A stretch of 64,000 nt of DNA, taken from the NCBI GenBank assembly GCA_030549335.1, contig CM060188.1:65540696-65604695 (forward strand), read 5' to 3'. This document shows positions 11,900 through 24,378 of the stretch, piece by piece (position 1 is the stretch's first letter; each line of letters opens with the position of its first letter). The position numbers and the translations under genes were made by a program. Under the pieces are notes generated by a model. The model saw nothing but the letters and a program-made list of their open reading frames with translations. It did not search any database and was not told the DNA's origin. This stretch comes from Pontederia crassipes (taxonomy: Eukaryota; Streptophyta; Magnoliopsida; Commelinales; Pontederiaceae).

Positions 11900-12470
11900 T
11901 GAAGATAATCAAGAATGTTTGCAATTTACAATTGATCCAACTACAAGACCGAGTTAGATCAGATCCAACTTCTCAATGTATTACGAATTGGGCCGCATGA
12001 GAAGTCAACATAATTTGGACCAAATAAATTATGGTTTTACCATATTTATTTGGAATTTTTTAAATAATTATATATGAAAAATTATGCTAAGATTTGTAAG
12101 AGGAATTGATTTAGCTATTTTAGGAAACTAGCGAGGCTAAGTTAGGGTCTTTTCTTCTAGCTCAAATTCTATTTGTAGGGCTTATAAATACTGGTGTTTA
12201 TTATTATTTCAAACATCTTCGAATATATTAAAAATTTACGTTAATTGCTTTTGCTGTGAGGGAACTTCTGCAACCCATTCTTCGAGAACTTCTGTTGTTA
12301 ATTATAAGGTTTGTAATCTTGTGATTAAATCCATCTATTTATAATATCGATTGCTTGATTCATTATAATCTTGAGATTGATATTCCACTGCCTGAAAATT
12401 TGTTTGATTTCGTTTATTTAATTATCATATATTATTCCAGTCACTCAAGACATTATTCTTGAGCATCATA
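11900..12470 (+). repeat. 3' LTR of the protease-only gypsy element
   Basis: Direct repeat of 8535-9113, starting TGAAGATAATCAAGAATG, with TATAAATA at 12183-12190 and ending near CTTGAGCATCATA. The LTRs differ by many substitutions and small indels, for example a gap near 12130 where copy 1 has TTATATTTGTATAG. The insertion is therefore not recent. Confidence 0.7.
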
Positions 12471-12802
12471 TCACCATTTCCAGTCATATATTGATTGTAA
12501 ACAAAAGATTTATAACCTATTCAATTTCATTAGATACTTTTAAGTTGACGTGCACTATTTCATAACATGAAGCCTCACCAATCAAGTAAACAAATAAAAT
12601 ATTTTAATTTATTAATTCCATAGTAATTAAAAAAATAATCCCCATTCCTCCATGTTTCCTTTTATGACTGACCACATCACGGAAAGGAAGCTTACTTTCC
12701 TTCATTCTTTGGCAATTAAAAGGTAAGTCTTCATTTCCATTTCCTTATGGTGGTCTCACGGTGGCAAGAAGGTATCAACATATTGCATGGCCATCTATGT
12801 AT

Positions 12803-12853
<51 letters not shown>

Positions 12854-14129
12854 GTGATGTAATATGAGGCAATTGCTAAGTCCAGAAAGTTTAAGTCGGT
12901 TAGGATATAAGATAAGGCTATTGTTTTGTTTTTTTTTTTTTGAAAATTAAACCAACTAGGGAGAGTTTGTGTAGGTAAGAGATGACCAGTCCATTCATTT
13001 GGATGTGATGACATTAGCTAACCGAATAAATAAATAAATTAGGTTAGAATTAACTAGGTTAGTTAATTTAGTCCTATTACATATTTAATCAACCAAATGA
13101 TTCATAAATAAGGATAAAGTCACAATTAACTTAAATTTACCGTAAAAAATAATTAACTAAATTTTAATTCTTGATTAAGTTAATTGCCTAATAGGTGATT
13201 ATAATATTACAATGTAATTAGAAATATATTAAAAGTGTAATCAACTTAATTAATTCATAATCAATTTATTAACTACTAAAAATGTTAGGATATTACAACA
13301 TTGCTATGATTCAGACACATTTTGAAACTTTATCCGATCAATCGTTTCTATTCATTCTATCCCATTTGAGAGAAAGGATATATTACATTTTTTAATCTTT
13401 AGCCATAATATTCCTTAGATTTTCTTTTAGCTCAAGAGGCCGAGAGGTCCTATTGACTATATTGCAAAACGAGAGCTCACCAATGTCAGCAACTGTTTGA
13501 GATTTGTCCTGCATGATAGGATTATGATTGATACTATCTGAGACCAAGTATTGAGAGATCACTATTTTATATGATCAAAAGTATCGAGACATAAATTGAT
13601 CATCCAATCCTAGATCAATATGTTTGGCTAATTCTTATCACCCGAAGAGAGATCGACGAGTGATAGAAGGGAGCAGATCATGTTTCATAGAAAGCATCGA
13701 GAGATCATTCACCTCTTTTGAAAATCAAATCAACGGTAGTAACTAATCTGACACAGAGGAATACTTTCTCATCTAAACTTCTTATATGTTAGACTTCCCT
13801 TCTTTTCCAAACTTTTTGTTTTTAACTATATTTTGTGACAGTTTGAGATATATGTTAGGTGGAATCTAATCTAAGTCAACGGAGTTACGACACTCGTGAT
13901 TTCTACTCGATCTTTATACTTGCAGTAGTGTGGACTCTAAAATAATTATTTAAACTTTTGAACGATATTTAGTCGGTGTGAGAGATCAGAACTTCTAAAG
14001 TATGTATCAATCTTCTTCTAATCAAAAGATTTTCACAAGTCAAGTAATGCAAGGAAAGGTGTAGTGATTTCTTCTTCAATGTTTCAAAAGTTGTATCTTG
14101 TTTTTGTCCCATTCAAAACTTGCCCTCGC
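12471..14129. other. No gene seen; AT-rich remnants
   Basis: No coding motif on either strand. It contains the (TA)n tract at 12809-12851 and AT-rich sequence with repeated TTAATTAA-type words (13010-13290). An LTR-end-like motif at 13880-13926 (GGAGTTACGACACT...TATACTTGCAG) suggests an old LTR end. The rest is unassigned. Confidence 0.5.
12809..12851. repeat. (TA)n microsatellite
   Basis: About 20 uninterrupted TA dinucleotides, flanked by AT-rich sequence. Expected to vary in length between individuals. Confidence 0.95.
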
Positions 14130-14851
14130 CTTTGTGAGATCATGCAAAGGTGAGGCCAACAAAGAAAATCTCCGATGAACTTCCTCAAATATTGATAAGC
14201 TCCAATGAAGCTCCAGATTTCAATCACTGCCTTGGATTTTGGTCACTCCATGATGGCTTTGATCTTCTCATAATCTATTCTCAGCTTCCCTTCTCCAACG
14301 ATGAAGCCAAGGTATACCAATTATGTGTAGGCCACTTCACACTATTTAAGATTGAGATGGAGCTTATATTCTGCCAAAGTTGTATATCCTCCAAATGCTT
14401 GGACCATGTCTGCTTGTATTCAAGGGTAACATCAAGATAGAAAATAACAAAATAATCTTATATGTGGTCTCAATATCTCATTCATCAATCTCATGAATGT
14501 GGCTAGAGCATTGCACAATCCAAAAGGCATAACTCTCCAATAAAAAAAAGTCTTGCTTAGTTTTGAACGTTGTCTTCCAAGTGTCAGCATCATGGATTCA
14601 CACTTGGTGATATCATGATTAGAGGTATAGCTTTGTTAAGTATTTGGCACCTTGAAGTTGATCCAACAAGTCTTCTATCCGTGAAAGAGGATATCGTTCC
14701 TTAATTGTTATCTTATTGAGGGCTTGAATGTCAATACACATTCTCCATCTGCCATATTTCTTTGGCACCAATACCACTATAGATCCACATGGACAGGCAC
14801 TCGATCTTATGACTTCTTGTTGAAGCAATTCTTGTACTTGTGGTTTATACA
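14130..14851 (-). pseudogene. gypsy reverse transcriptase fragment
   Basis: Minus strand from 14851: YKPQVQELLQQEVIRSSACP, then VLVPKKYGRWRMCIDIQALN, then YPLSRIEDLLDQLQGAKYLT. After a frameshift it continues with MPFGLCNALATFMRLMNEI and, near 14330-14150, YLGFIVGEGKLRIDYEKIKA and SFIGAYQYLRKFIGDF. The Y-x-D-D box is degraded. The upstream end is cut exactly where an LTR begins (14852), so that element inserted into this RT. It resembles the gypsy type whose protease is at 9.8 kb. Confidence 0.85.
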
Positions 14852-16824
14852 TGATACATCGAAAATCGTGATATGAAGGGCAAAGAATAACAACAAAATG
14901 TTTCGTCCTATGTAAAAGGCTCACATTTCAGGAACAATTACACCTAGATGTGTGAATACACTCACACAAGTAAATATCCTTATTTCATAAGAAATATCGA
15001 ATTAAGCTTTAAAATTTGTAATTTGTTAACACAATCACGATGAGATCGCAAGTATACAATAGTCACTTTAGTACTAAGCGTCGATCCATGGGGACAAAAC
15101 TTGAAAAGTTCAAACTTGATTGAAATCATTTAGAAGGAAAAGCTTAAGTCTATAGGTGTTGTTTAAAGTGAAAAATGAAATGCGACAAACCAAAAATCAT
15201 AGCAAATAAAACTACAGTATTTTTTATGGATTTTAATACGAAAGTAGACAAAGATTAGTGTATATAAACAATAGATCTTAGGGGGGATTGTTTTCACTTG
15301 GGATTAATGTTCTTTGAGCATTAAATAATAAGCGAAATGACAGATAGCCTCTTGGCACGCATGTAAACATATGTTCATGTTGGGTAACACTCGGCTCATC
15401 TAATGGCACTCTTGTGTACATTGATGGTCGAGCTTGTGCATGCGGGTGGGGTCAGCTATTCAACTTAGGCGACACTCTCATGTGCATAGAGCAAGTAGGA
15501 GAACTAATTTCTCTCAGTGAGAATTGAGCTTAGCCTAACGCAGCCTCGCCTCTTGGGTTTTCGAAGTGATAACAGAAGATCCAACCGACCTCTCAGCTTG
15601 AGTTGGACTTCCATTTGTGAAGATAATCCTCTTGGGTGAGAAACCTCTATGGTTAAAGATTGCACAAAATTGAATATGTTCAAGTGAGTGATGTCCTAGC
15701 TAGAAATGAAGATTGTGATCCTCATAGACATCTCTAAGTATGACTTCATAGTTGTGTGCCCTCTCGGATCCTCCACAAATGCAAAGTATAATCGATAGGA
15801 AGTCGTCGAATCAATAAAATAGGACCAAAATAGAGAAAAGATGGTGATGCGAAACAAGGAGTCAATCGGGTTCAGCTCCAACACATGTGGTTCATGATTC
15901 TTTTTAGATGATTGAGTTTCTATCCCATCTTTTTAGATGTATATAGAAACTCAATTGAAAGCATCCCTCTCGGGCAAAAAAACAATGAACACACATTTCC
16001 TGAATGAAAGATTATCAAACACCATCATAGAAGCATAAACATAACATCAACAAAACTTATCCAAACTGCAAAATGCTAACTCTGTTCAACTTTATACCTC
16101 TCAGCATTCAGCTGAACAAAGGACGAATTCTTCCTCTCAGGTTGCAATTGGAACAAGCCCTAAAGCTCAGTTAACATCCAAAATCCATTGCAACAAATCG
16201 AACATGACAAAACACGCAATGAATCATAAACCAACATAAAAATCTATCAGTCATTCAAGTAGGGAAAAAAATCAAACGAAGAAAACAAGAACTTCCCAAG
16301 TTCACACATCCCCTAGTCACTAGTTGGTGGCTGGTTAGTTACTTACCAGAAACAAAAAAAAGAGGAAAATAAGAAAGATAAAAAGAAAAGAAAAAAAGAA
16401 GGGAGGCTGGCCGCAGCCTCCTCTTCAACCCTCTTTAGCAAGCAATGGAAATTCAGATTGTCGATTGGGAACCCCCTTCTTGGCAGCCTCCATATGCTCT
16501 TATACTTCAAGGGGTTTGTGCCACCTGTCAAACTTTTCACCTGCTCCCTTGTCTTTTTCTTCCAACTTTTCCAACCTAAGGAATAGGCTCATGGTCCCCC
16601 TTAACTGTTTGCTACTTGCACAACTTTTGTCTTATGTTTGCCCACTTTTCCATCCAAGAGAATCTTCTTGTGGTCTCTCCTTGGAGGCCTCCATCTTGGC
16701 TATCACATTTTTAGCTTTTTTCAACAATTCTTTTGTCCACATCTGCTCCTAAAGTGTAGAGGACGCTTTCTTCCTCTTGTACAATAAAATCTGTCAGGCT
16801 GATGTGGAAAGATGTCTTGTGTAA
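14852..16824 (-). repeat. 3' LTR end of the Athila/Tat-like element
   Basis: Matches 26565-27936 from TGATACATCGAAAATC through about 16236, including the ACACAATCACGATGAGATCGCAAGTATAC block and the GGTGGGGTCAGCTAT region. Beyond 16236 only this copy continues, with a minus-strand TATA-like TATAAG at 16498-16503. It stops at 16824 where a copia LTR abuts. Its outer end (14852) lies directly against a gypsy RT. Confidence 0.65.
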
Positions 16825-17700
16825 GGAAGAAAAGCCCTTTACACCACCGCTTTTTCTTCATTTCGAGGGGTAAAGCTCACCTCTTTTCAAATGAAGTTAA
16901 TCTTTCATCTCACTCAAGAGGTAAGATTTTGAACCTCTTATACACAAGAGCTCTCTCAGTATTTTTTTAAATAAAATGTTTTTTTCTTTTACAACGCTAA
17001 GCTCACAAGAGGAGAAGAGAGAAAAAAAAGAAAACTTAAAATGATAACTTCAAGGAAAATGTCTTCTTTTTATAACTTGAATTTTTCATCAAGGCTTGAA
17101 TGGATGCCTTTGCTTCTAACTTTGACACTCCTTTTATAGACTCTAGTATATATGTGAAAAATTTGTCCAAAAAATATTCCACAAATTTCTCCTTCAAATT
17201 TGACCATTACTATTCATTTGACTTAGAGGCCGGTCGAGATCGGTCGACCGATCTATGTGACCGTTGCACAATTTCTTCAGCTTCTACACTTGATCGGTCG
17301 ACCGGTCCATTGACCAGTACATCCATCGGTGTCATCACGACGTCAACTGAGGCAGACTTAGTATTCATCGATCGACTAACATCTCCTATTCGGTCGACCG
17401 GTATTGTCTCGACCGACCTTTTTTGCTTCGACCGGCAGGTTGACCGACCTGCACTATTTTGAGCATAACGTTTTGCACAATTATCCAAATTAGATAATCT
17501 TAGATTATATGGATAGCTAACAATATTATCTACAACTTTGATATTTATGATTCATCCAAAATCTAATAGGATTATAGTTAATTATTTAATCAAAATGTAG
17601 TGCATAAAGTTGTCCATTTTTCTTTAAACTTTTTTAGTATTGAATCTTTCGAGGTTTGTATCATCAAAATATAATTTTACATTAAAACTTTGCTCCAACA
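16825..17700 (-). repeat. 3' LTR of the gag-only copia, truncated at its 3' end
   Basis: Aligns with 20262-21129. On the minus strand it starts TGTTGGAGCAAAG at 17700, right after a purine tract (AAAAAAGGGGGATAT, 17701-17715). TATAAAAG reads on the minus strand at 17138-17131. Above the TATA box, 17225-17460 carries a cluster of GGTCGACC-type palindromes. The last approximately 280 bases of the LTR are missing at 16825. Confidence 0.82.
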
Positions 17701-18226
17701 ATATCCCCCTTTTTTATGAAGACAAACTGAGAAATATGAAAAATATATAAGTTATAAAAAAGTTGTAAAATTAATTTTACTCCCCCTAAATCTTAGCTTT
17801 CTTTAAAACACATAAATATTAATTGTACGGTACTATTCATATAAAGTTATATTCATATCATATTTCTCCTATATTTCTCACCCTTTTGTTTCATAAAAAA
17901 ATAATTTATGAAGCATATAAGAAATCAAATTTAATTACCCCTTAATTATATTGTCCAAAAAAAAATTATTCTCCCCTTTTGTTATATAATAACATGTAAA
18001 ATGTTGCATCATAAAGAGTTAAAAACTATGCAAAAAAATAACTTCCTCTAATTTTATGGCTATTTTAAAAATTAAAACAAATTGATTTATGGGTATATGT
18101 AAGCCACAGGCTTAAAAAAGAATTGCATTAAGAATCAAAATGTTGCATAAAACTTTGATACAACAATAATATCAATTGTTGGAAGATTTTAACATGTTCC
18201 CCCTATCATTATGATCAATCTTGTTC

Positions 18227-18227
<1 letters not shown>

Positions 18228-18260
<33 letters not shown>
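18228..18260. repeat. (AT)n microsatellite
   Basis: About 16 AT dinucleotides between gag and the 3' LTR of the copia element. Confidence 0.92.
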
Positions 18261-18262
<2 letters not shown>

Positions 18263-18419
18263 CTCTTTTCTTTTAAAAAAATAGTAGTTTTGAAATTTTG
18301 GGTGAAATAAAAAAGTAAATGATACTTTTACCATAACCTTCATGCCTTCACATTTTCAAGTCTACTTATCCTTTGCTTTGCATGTGAGGCACATCTGAAA
18401 AACAATTATGTAACATTTG

Positions 18420-19850
18420 GTACCCAAACTTCTTTGGGTCCTATTTTGTTAGTCATGGTTGCTTTTGGAACCTATATCATTTCATGTTGAAATTGTTTTC
18501 TAATTTTGCATTAATATGCATAATGACCATAAAATCCACATGTAAAGCATTTAAAATATGATTTCCTATCATAGAAATGATTAGATTGTCAATAAGAGTT
18601 TTTATGTCCAAAATGATGCTAAGATTATTTTTCGTTGCACAAGAAATAGCTTTATTTTTTATATCTTTCAAAGAGGCATTTTCTTTCTTTACTTTTTCTA
18701 AAGAACATGCTAGTTTTACAACTTCACATGCATGCGTGATTTCTAAAGAATCAATTTCATGTCTCAAGTTTTCATTTTCCACACAATATGTATTCTTTTC
18801 TTCTTTTAATTTTTTAAGCTCATATAGCAATTTTTCATTTTCCTCCTTAATTGAATAATATTTTTTATAAGAGAGTAGAGTTCTTTATTCACATCTAAAG
18901 AAAGATTTTCTTCGGAAGAGTTCGATGAGTCATAATTTGAATTTGAAGAGTTAGAAGTTACCTCATCGTCGTGTGCCATTAAGCATAAATATGCTTCATC
19001 ACTAGAAGAGTTTGAGGAATCACTTGTTCTACTAGATTCTTCATATTTTTTCTTTTTACCTTTATGAGATTTTTCTTCTTTGTGGTGTTTGTATGATCTT
19101 CTTGTTGGCTTATTGTTCTTGTTTTTCTTTTTTACCAACTTGAGATACTTATCTAGTTTTCTTGTGTAGAGTGCGAGTTTCTTTCATCCACTTCCTCTTC
19201 ACTTGAGTCTTCTTCTTTTGTATTTGCTTTCAATGCCAATGTTTTCTTCTTGGGGGCTTTTTTTTCTTGATCTTGGATTTAGATCTCATAGGCTAGACGT
19301 GAATCAATAAGATCATCAAAATCTAATTTATTCAATTTTTTTCTTCAATCATGATCCTCTTCATATGCCATTTGGAGGAGAGGGACCTAAGAAACTTTTT
19401 CACTTTTTGAGAGTTAGATCTTGGCTCGCCCAAGGAGGCTAAGCCATTCAAAATATCACTAAATAGTGCAACCATATCATTTATGGATTCATTATTATGC
19501 ATTTTAAAAAATCATATTGATGATTTAAAATATTTAGTCTACATTCCTTAACTTTATCCATTCCTTCATAAGTAGTAATGAGCTTCTCCCAAATCTCAGT
19601 TGCACTTTCACAACTAGAAATTCGATTAAACTCTATTGAATTCAAAGCACAATAAAAAATATTTTTAGCTTTCCAGTCAAGTTTTTCAAAATTTTTTTCT
19701 TTTTCGGCAGAATCTGTAGGTGGTTTTTCATGAAGATAATAACCTTTTTCAACGATGTCCCACATGTCAATGTCAATAGAACAAATGTATGCTTGAATTC
19801 TAATTTTCCAATATGCAAAATTTGATGCATTTAAAAGGGGAGGATGACTA
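18420..19850 (-). pseudogene. copia gag (capsid/nucleocapsid), frameshifted
   Basis: From about 19850 the minus strand reads PLLNASNFAYWKIR-type sequence, then DIDMWDIVEKGYYLHEKPP, then LDWKAKNIFYCALNSIEFNR and EIWEKLITTYEGMDKVKECR. This is the UBN2/retrotransposon-gag capsid fold. A lysine/serine-rich stretch (19138-18806) and a coiled coil (18830-18577, LKKLKEEKNTYCVENENLRH) follow. Near 18550-18505 a zinc knuckle C-F-T-C-x4-H-x4-C is visible in another frame with one stop inside it, followed by KVWVPN. Several frameshifts are needed, and nothing recognisable as pol follows. Confidence 0.8.
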
Positions 19851-19964
19851 ATTTATTGTCCTTCGGCAAAACCAAATCCACTTTATGCCATAGCTCTTAA
19901 GATTGTTCAATCTTAAAACAAGACAATTAAATCTTAAAATGATTAGATCTTAAAACAAGAGCAA

Positions 19965-19980
19965 CCGCTCTGATACCAAT
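19965..19980 (-). promoter_or_regulatory. Primer-binding site, initiator tRNA-Met type
   Basis: ATTGGTATCAGAGCGG on the minus strand, immediately inside the 5' LTR. TGGTATCAGAGC is the standard complement of the plant initiator tRNA-Met 3' end used to prime minus-strand synthesis in copia elements. Confidence 0.88.
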
Positions 19981-21129
19981 TATTAGATCCAAAGGGCACT
20001 AGGGGGTAAAAGTATCGATTTTATGAAAATCATCGTGGAAGCTTAAAATCGATTCACAAATCTTTAACTCAAAACAAATCAAATCATATCATAAGCATAA
20101 TATGAGAGGGAGAGAGAGTGTGTGAGAATTCAGTCACAATGCACGCGGTGGTTATTGACGAGGTTCGACCACACCTTGGCCTATGTTCCCGTTCCAATTT
20201 TTGACCTCGAGATCATCGGAGATTCTACTAGAACTCTTTCTTTGTTCCAAATGGGACAAAGAAGAAAAGCCCTTTACGCCATCGCTTTTTCTCCGCTTCG
20301 AGAGGTACACCTCTTCTCAATTGAAGCTAATCTTTTCTCTCGCTCAAGAGGTAAGATTTTGAACATCTTCTACACAAGAGCTCTCTCAGTATTTTTCTAA
20401 ATAAAATATTTCTCTCCTTTATAATTCTAAGCTGACAAGATGAGAAAGGAGAAAGAAGAGAAAACTTAAAATGAAAACTTCAAGAAAAAAGTCTTGTTTT
20501 TATAACTTTTAAGTTTTTCTTCAAGGCTTGGATGAATGTCTTTGCTTCTGACTTTGGCACTCCTTTTATAGGCTCTAGTATGTTAAAAATTCATCCAGAA
20601 ATTATTCCATAAATTTCTCCTTCAAATTTGACCATTTCTGTTCATTTGACTCAGAGGCCGGTCGATCGCACATATGGACCGATCGATTGGTCTATGTGAC
20701 CGTTGCGCGATTTCTTCAGCTTCTGCACTTGATCGATTGACCGGTACATCGATCGGTATTATCTCGATGTCAATCAAGGTAGGCTCAGTATTCATCGATC
20801 GACCGATATTTCCTATTCGGTCGACTGGTATTGTCTCGATCGGCCTTCTTTGCTTCGACCGGCAAGTTAATCGACCTACACTATTTTGAGTATAACATTT
20901 TGAACAGTTATCCAAATTAGATAATCTTTGATTCTATGGATAGCTAACAGGATTCTTAAAACTTTGATATTTATGATTCATCCAAAATCTAATAGAATCA
21001 TAATTAACTATTTAATCAAAGTGTAGTACATAAAGTTCTCTTTTTCTTTAAACCTTTTTAGCATTGAATCTTTCGAGGATTGTATCATCAAAATATAATT
21101 TTATATGGCATTAAAACTTTGCTCCAACA
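19981..21129 (-). repeat. 5' LTR of the gag-only copia
   Basis: 1149 bases on the minus strand, from TGTTGGAGCAAAG (21129) to GGATCTAATA (19981). The terminal CA appears as TA, a likely C-to-T change. TATAAAAG reads on the minus strand at 20570-20563. U3 at 20655-20880 contains many GATCGATC/GGTCGA palindromic words. The sequence right of 21129 (GTCGA) would be the target duplication, but its partner is lost with the truncated 3' LTR. Confidence 0.85.
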
Positions 21130-21764
21130 GTCGAAAGTGGTTGCTGCCCAATCGATTTCCTATCGGCGCTACTATTATAATGACCCCTCTTGAAATGCAT
21201 AAATCTTATTCCAATCAGGATTGATGATCCTGAATATGTAAGCTAACATTTTCATTTGGAATGCATGGAGTAACTACCGTTAAGAGGTTAGTTATCTATG
21301 TTGATTTACCTACTGCTATGACTAGTTGATATCTTTAAAGTTTGGTCAATTAAACGAAGAATCATTATAGTTAATACAGGAGTAGTTAACTCAATTCATA
21401 ATACTAGTAATCTATAACTAAAATTAATTAAAGTGTAGATGTTGTGACCCTGGACACATAAATACCTATATATCTTATAACTAACCAATCATTGAAACAT
21501 GTTTGACGAATAATTAATAAAAATAAGACTATAGCAAAACAACAATTTTAATTCTAATTTGTAGCTATTGCTTTATAAAGATAATAATAGGTATACTATT
21601 AAAAAAAGGGAGTATTAGTTTCAATTACATTCTTACATGCTCCTAAACATGATAAGAAGTGCTGCTTGAATTTATGTAACTATTTATTGATTAGGCCTTT
21701 CGCTTTGTGAATTTGATTCGGAATTGGACGATCGTGTATTGTCGAGTGTACCCGAGGTGAGTGG
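21130..21764. other. No gene seen
   Basis: AT-rich sequence between the copia 5' LTR and another copia LTR fragment. I see no coding motif, RNA gene or clear repeat. By position it may be the interrupted LTR of the larger gypsy element, but its similarity to the other LTR copy is not visible because that copy is shorter. Confidence 0.4.
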
Positions 21765-22009
21765 AATACATGATAACATTAAGTAAAGTCTAGTAGCTCC
21801 CATTTGTTGAAAAATATGTTTTCACTTCATAATTCACCAAACACTAGTGCCTCCTTATTTATAATAAATGTAGGCAATACAAGAGAGGAGAATATGTTAG
21901 AATATTACTCCAAAATATCAAGGATAATCCCAAACTATCTGAGATACTAATCTTGAATAATATTACAAACATATGCAAAGATGTGGAAAGATATGCGAAT
22001 CATATCTCA
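21765..22009 (-). repeat. 3' LTR fragment of a second copia element
   Basis: On the minus strand the LTR begins TGAGATATGATTCGC at 22009, directly after the purine-rich AGCTTGGGGGGGAGTGT. It continues with TTATTATAAATAAGGAGGCAC (TATA box, about 21860) and ends near CATGTATTCCACTCACC. This LTR start and polypurine context is typical of Ale/Ivana-type plant copia elements, by recall. The end near 21765 is approximate. Confidence 0.65.
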
Positions 22010-22290
22010 ACACTCCCCCCCAAGCTGGAGCATAGATATCAATCATGTCTACTTTATCGCATATTAATCATGCCTAACTTGGTAGCCAAAAAGTTGATGA
22101 TGCTGATGATTCTATATTCCAACATGCCCCAGCAAATCAACGCCAGGAAGAGACTGAACGACGCGACTTGAAGGATACACGGTAGCGACATCACACAACA
22201 GTGGCAGTGTATCCACTCGTTGAACACCTGCTGGGCTGAAGATGATGACCAAGACCGGGCTTCAAACAATAGAGACAATTCGACAAACAC
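22010..22290 (-). pseudogene. copia pol 3' end (RNase H tail) and polypurine tract
   Basis: Minus strand ending with FLATKLGMINM-type sequence and, in another frame, DIYAPAWGGVL just before the LTR. This is the common C-terminal end of copia polyproteins overlapping the polypurine tract (22010-22026). The region above 22100 is too degraded to assign. A 78-codon frame is open but gives no further domain evidence. Confidence 0.55.
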
Positions 22291-23370
22291 CTAGAAAACA
22301 ACTGTTGCTGAAAGAAAATCGGAGAGGAAGTTGTCAACAATTATTTTGAATAAACTCCGAGTAGGTATGACAATCATTAAGATCATTCCATGATGGAAAA
22401 TATTAAATCCATAATTTATAGTTATACTTTCCAACACAAGGACGATATCATAGTGGTAAATCCTTAAGCCTGTGGATGGTGGAAACTCCTAGTCCACATA
22501 ACTTACTTAGGAAATGTATTGACCATACACCCTAGATGAGAAATTCCTTTCTTTACACTATCTTCTCTATAGTTAAAGAGAGCAATTGTTTTTTCATATC
22601 ATCTCATACATTTTTTTGGGTTTAATGATTTTTTCTTATATTTTGTACCCTCCACTCACTGACTCACCGCTCATTTTCTATTCTTTGCAAGTAATGACCA
22701 CTTAGTATATTTTATCAAAGTCGTAGTTGGGATTAGGCTATGTGAGGAAGTTAAAGACATACTCTTATATCTAGCTTTAAAAAATGAAATGTGTTCAGTT
22801 TCTACTCTTGGGAACTTTTGACAAAGGAGTTTAGATTTTATGACTATGATGTTATATTATACTGTTTGGTTGGATACCTACATTTTGTACCACTTGATGT
22901 TGAGTTGGAATGCTTCTATACTTTATTGTCATGTTGTGGGCTTTTGTCCTTGTTATCATATGACCAATTATGTTTTGAGATGGATACATCGTATGTGCGT
23001 GTTCCCATTTTGGCCGCTATCCTCTATATGCAAAGGTCATGTCAAAATTTTTGAAAAATTTATGACAACTTCTTTTTGAATCACAACTTTTACGCTTTAT
23101 TTATATTCAAATTCTAAGACAAATAGTATCATTATTTTACCCCTCGTGATGGGTGACCATCGAGGTTGGTCAACACAATATTACTCATGAAGGCTATATG
23201 GTCAATAATGTCATGCATAATATTTTTAATCCGTGATTACTTACATGCAAAAGTCTAGGTCTTTCAAAATCTATAGTGATAAAATTTCAGAAAAAGAAAG
23301 ATAAAAAAATTCAGAACTAAATCACAATATGAATACTAATGGCAATTTGGTTTAGAGATTCATGTCATTG
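22291..23370. other. Unassigned, possible retroelement internal DNA
   Basis: No recognised gene. Overlapping plus-strand frames at 22791-23079 are hydrophobic and unconvincing. The stretch about 22890-23075 (GTACCACTTGATGTTGAGTTG, then ATGCAAAGGTCATGTCAAAA) weakly resembles 47660-47800, which suggests shared retroelement filler rather than a host gene. Confidence 0.35.
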
Positions 23371-24378
23371 GGCTTCCCCAAACTTAAGCTCAACACTGTC
23401 ATCAGTGTTGGTTAAGCTGGTAGAGACAGTTTTTAGATAGGGAGAGGCGAGTGGATGGAGGCAGATGTTTGTTCCTTCAATTATTCTTTTGTGGCTTCAT
23501 CACACCTTCTTGAAATGTAGATCAGTGGATTACTCTCTTTGTGTGCATAGAAAATTATTAGATCACTTGTCAGATTTGCATAATAAGTAAAAGCAATTAA
23601 AATTCAGGAGAAGGAGAATGTGCAGTTAGTGGGATCTCTATAGATGGGGGAGGTTCTAGTAGTTTCAGCAGAAGTGTGGGACTCCTTAGTTTGAGGTTGC
23701 TTCATTCGTGCAAAAAACAAAGAAAAATAAAATAAATTTATTAGGTTTGGTTACCTCCCAACAAGTGTCATTGTTTATAGTCTTAGACTAGACTTGGTGC
23801 CTCAAACCCATATGACTTCAATTCAGTGGGTTTTTAGTCGATATCCAACAGATTTGGACATCTTTCTTCTATCAAATACAAATGTTCATGACCCATGTTT
23901 CACTCTAAATAGGTTGGACAAGATAGAATTCATCTGTTTGAAAAATAGCTTGAGCCTTGTGTTGAGTAGTTGAATTTTATCTTCTTATCTCTCTTTCTTC
24001 AAGTTATTGTGTTCCTTTGTAAATTCTTCCTTTTGACATGAAATTTTAAATTCTCCATCTTGTTTCAGTAATCATTTCCTGATTTCTCTCTTTAGAAGTG
24101 TAGGTGTTGACATTTCTTGAAGTACTCGATCCTAAATTTTGCCTCCAATGATTGGGTAACTTTCTTCAACTTCTAAAATTTGAATTTCTTCAAGGCATCA
24201 TTTATCTTGTATTTCAATAGGCTTGCAGTTTTCAGTTGGAGGGGTCTTGTCTTGGCTTGTGCAGAAAGTTCTTTCACCTTTTGTACATGTAGGGCCAATT
24301 GTGGAGTTGATTTTTGTTGCTAGACATGTCAGGTTGCTTGCTTAAATTTGGCTTCATGGTTGTCCTTTGAAATTGGCC

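Larger units (their letters stand above)
8535..12470 (+). mobile_element. Non-autonomous gypsy element with protease only
   Basis: Two direct repeats (8535-9113 and 11900-12470) sharing a TATA box and clear similarity along their length flank 2.8 kb that holds a gypsy protease remnant but no RT, RNase H or integrase. Upstream of the second repeat, CATGGACGAATC at about 11879-11890 resembles the GAGGACGA words near the 3' end of gypsy internal regions. No matching target duplication is found at the ends, so the outer boundaries are approximate. Confidence 0.65.
16825..21129 (-). mobile_element. Gag-only Ty1/copia element, minus strand
   Basis: 5' LTR 19981-21129, tRNA-Met-type primer site 19965-19980, gag 19850-18420, polypurine tract just above 17700, 3' LTR 17700-16825. 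There is no protease, integrase or RT after gag, so it is non-autonomous. The 3' LTR lacks the part equivalent to 19981-20261. A related plus-strand copy at 35814-39694 keeps integrase and part of RT, which shows what this one has lost. Confidence 0.8.

Noticed and set aside
16343-16752. Overlapping frames on both strands (62-95 codons)
   Set aside because: They lie inside an LTR that aligns with another copy. A TATA-like box sits in the middle, so they are U3/R sequence.
17100-17488. Opposed 120- and 92-codon frames full of D, R, S and T
   Set aside because: They are the translation of GGTCGACC palindrome arrays in a copia LTR, recurring at 20622-20915. Not proteins.
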